Assembly: GCA_031292355.1 (NCBI GenBank) | Contig: JARLHI010000054.1 | Coordinates: 372,001-436,000, forward strand | Length of the DNA stretch: 64,000 nucleotides | Direction of reading: 5' to 3' | Source: Candidatus Obscuribacterales bacterium | Lineage (GTDB): Bacteria; Cyanobacteriota; Vampirovibrionia; Obscuribacterales; Obscuribacteraceae | In this document: positions 62,683 to 64,000 of the stretch, one piece after another | Layout of the letters: each line of letters starts with the position of its first letter | How positions within the stretch are numbered: the first letter of the stretch is position 1 | Program-made: the position numbers and the translations under genes | The notes under the pieces: model-generated | The model's input: only the letters and a program-made list of their open reading frames with translations | Told to the model about the DNA's origin: nothing | Database searches by the model: none

Positions 62683-64000
62683 TTAAGGCTTGACCAGGCG
62701 ACCGGAAGTGAGCGTGTCTACGGTAATCAAACCGGTATCATGTAGCAGTTGCGCCTGGGCAATATTGAATTGAATAATCGCCTGCGCTTTATTGACGAGA
62801 GCAGTCGTGAAATCTCGCTGTGAATTAATAACGTCGATATTTGTACCAACACCGTTGGCCAGACGTACTCGAGACAAGCGCAATTCTTCCTGAGCCGAAA
62901 TTACTGCTTTTGTTGTTACTTCAATTTCGCGCTCTGCCGTTTGACTGAGCAAATATGATTCACGCACTTGCTGCAGAACATTGAGCAATTGTTGGTTGGA
63001 GTTGAGCAATGCTTGCCTGGCAAGAGCCTTTGCCGCCCAAACGTTAGCAGCTGTTGGTACGCCAAGTCCTGGATAGTTCCAGTCTACGCGCAAGCCAATT
63101 ATATAAGAGGTCTTCATTTGACGATTTGTCAAAGTGGGCTGATTGAGTTTCTCTGCAGCCGCAACTAATGGAGTGTTGTTACTGCCATAACCAGCTGGCG
63201 TGAGCGTAGTCGCTGCATTTGTGTATTTAGTCGTTGGATTAACAATCGTCGAAGAAGCAGATGGCGCATCAACAGCTACGGTTGTAAAACTGGGAGCTGA
63301 TTCAACCAGGTCTTTGGAAAGAGTCGCACCGTTACCGTTAACACTGCCATAAAACTGCATTTGCGGATACAAAGGAGCTGCAGCAATTTGAATGCTGCGT
63401 CGAGCAGCTGTGCGCAAATGCTCATACTGCTTCAATTCAGGGCGATTGATGATAGCCATCGAAATAAGCATATTGATGTCGAGATTGGGATCGAGCAATC
63501 TCACTTTGCGAATTTCTTTTTCCACTGATAAAAAGTTGACAGCCTGATTCAAGTTCAAAGTGGTGGCAAGATCAATTGCTGAATTTCTCAAGGCCACTTC
63601 TTGCCCGAGCAAATTCTGCTCATCTCGAGCAAGCTGAGTATCCGATTGCAAAACTTGGAATTTGGTGCCAGTTCCTGCTGATTCTAATTGCTGGTTGAGG
63701 ACCACTTGAGCTCTTGAAACTTCCACGGCACGAGTTTGAATTTGCAACAGAGCCTGGTTCTGCACGAGATTGTAATAGGCTCTCGTGATAGCGAGCAAAG
63801 TATCATTAATGGTGCCATGCAGCTGCTCACGCGCCGCGCGGAATTGATGCAATTGCGACAGAGATCCAAATAGAACCGAGCCACCCTGAAAGCCAAACCA
63901 CTGAAAACCGGCTTGAGCAGAGGTGTTGGGTGTATGGAAAGATGTCGGAATGATACCGCCAATAACGGTAGCTCCTGACAGCAACTGATGCTGAAAGTTC
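62683..64000 (-). CDS. TolC-family outer membrane efflux protein (N-terminal part outside window)
   Basis: The frame is open to the edge of the window, so the start lies beyond it; the visible part is about 438 residues. The pattern of two repeated coiled-coil halves is present: AITRAYYNLVQNQALLQIQT with VSRAQVVLNQQLESAGTG in the first, and LLNVLQQVRESYLLSQTAER with AQEELRLSRVRLANGVGTN in the second. Both end in the typical R-x-x-x-G-x-G/T-x-x-D/Q turn. A Ser/Thr/Asn-rich insert (about 200-275 of the visible part) is unusual. TolC proteins form the outer-membrane channel of efflux or type I secretion systems, so the cell has an outer membrane. Confidence 0.93.
   Translation of the reverse strand, partial: NFQHQLLSGATVIGGIIPTSFHTPNTSAQAGFQWFGFQGGSVLFGSLSQLHQFRAAREQLHGTINDTLLAITRAYYNLVQNQALLQIQTRAVEVSRAQVVLNQQLESAGTGTKFQVLQSDTQLARDEQNLLGQEVALRNSAIDLATTLNLNQAVNFLSVEKEIRKVRLLDPNLDINMLISMAIINRPELKQYEHLRTAARRSIQIAAAPLYPQMQFYGSVNGNGATLSKDLVESAPSFTTVAVDAPSASSTIVNPTTKYTNAATTLTPAGYGSNNTPLVAAAEKLNQPTLTNRQMKTSYIIGLRVDWNYPGLGVPTAANVWAAKALARQALLNSNQQLLNVLQQVRESYLLSQTAEREIEVTTKAVISAQEELRLSRVRLANGVGTNIDVINSQRDFTTALVNKAQAIIQFNIAQAQLLHDTGLITVDTLTSGRLVKP

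Overview
The window looks like a chromosomal segment of a Gram-negative-type bacterium of moderate GC content. My best guess is a non-photosynthetic relative of the Cyanobacteria (Melainabacteria / Vampirovibrionia, Obscuribacter-like). This rests on a cyanobacteria-like tmRNA tag beginning ANN, an outer-membrane TolC-family protein, many lipoproteins, a Ser/Thr kinase fused to a TPR-like region, and GAF/GGDEF signalling. It is inference without any database search. I see no rRNA, CRISPR array, insertion sequence or clear prophage. TTG and GTG starts with good Shine-Dalgarno sites are frequent.

Layout. 1-9 kb: end of an AI-2E family transporter, gatC, pyrG, a CorA metal channel, an orphan UPF1-like helicase, a small membrane protein, a GNAT acetyltransferase, and a GH130-like glycosidase fused to a Gly/Ala-rich N-terminal half. 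9-18 kb (accessory): a convergent AbiE-like pair (DUF6088-like winged helix and nucleotidyltransferase), a metallophosphoesterase, a GNAT, an ankyrin lipoprotein, a PhyH dioxygenase next to an acyl-carrier-like protein with its domain in permuted order, several secreted proteins of unknown function, and a secreted DUF6883-like effector with a DUF4926-like partner. 18-21 kb: tmRNA, prmA, tRNA-Leu(CAA), and a pyroglutamyl-peptidase-like gene. 21-28 kb: glpK, a lipoprotein, an aldo-keto reductase, and a minus-strand operon of a six-repeat Clp_N protein, a flavin monooxygenase and an alpha/beta hydrolase.

28-33 kb: nrdA-nrdB (class I ribonucleotide reductase) behind a cobalamin riboswitch with its own intrinsic terminator. 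This suggests that B12 shuts off the B12-independent enzyme when a B12-dependent one elsewhere in the genome can work. 33-38 kb: an OsmC protein and the recJ-apt-birA operon. 38-46 kb: secreted proteins, a DUF4127 protein, a trypsin-like protease, a TTG-started protein kinase and an SGNH-type protein. 46-51 kb: an oppA-oppB-oppC operon without ATPase genes, ending in a small Cys-containing membrane protein.

51-60 kb: a 1259-residue sensor with three GAF domains, an intact GGDEF domain and an HD-GYP domain that has lost its metal ligands; then a methyltransferase and a pucR-potA-potD operon that lacks potB and potC. 60-64 kb: an HU protein with a histone-H1-like tail, a 53-codon gene with its own terminator, a HAD acid phosphatase overlapping another frame, and part of a TolC-family outer-membrane protein that runs off the window.
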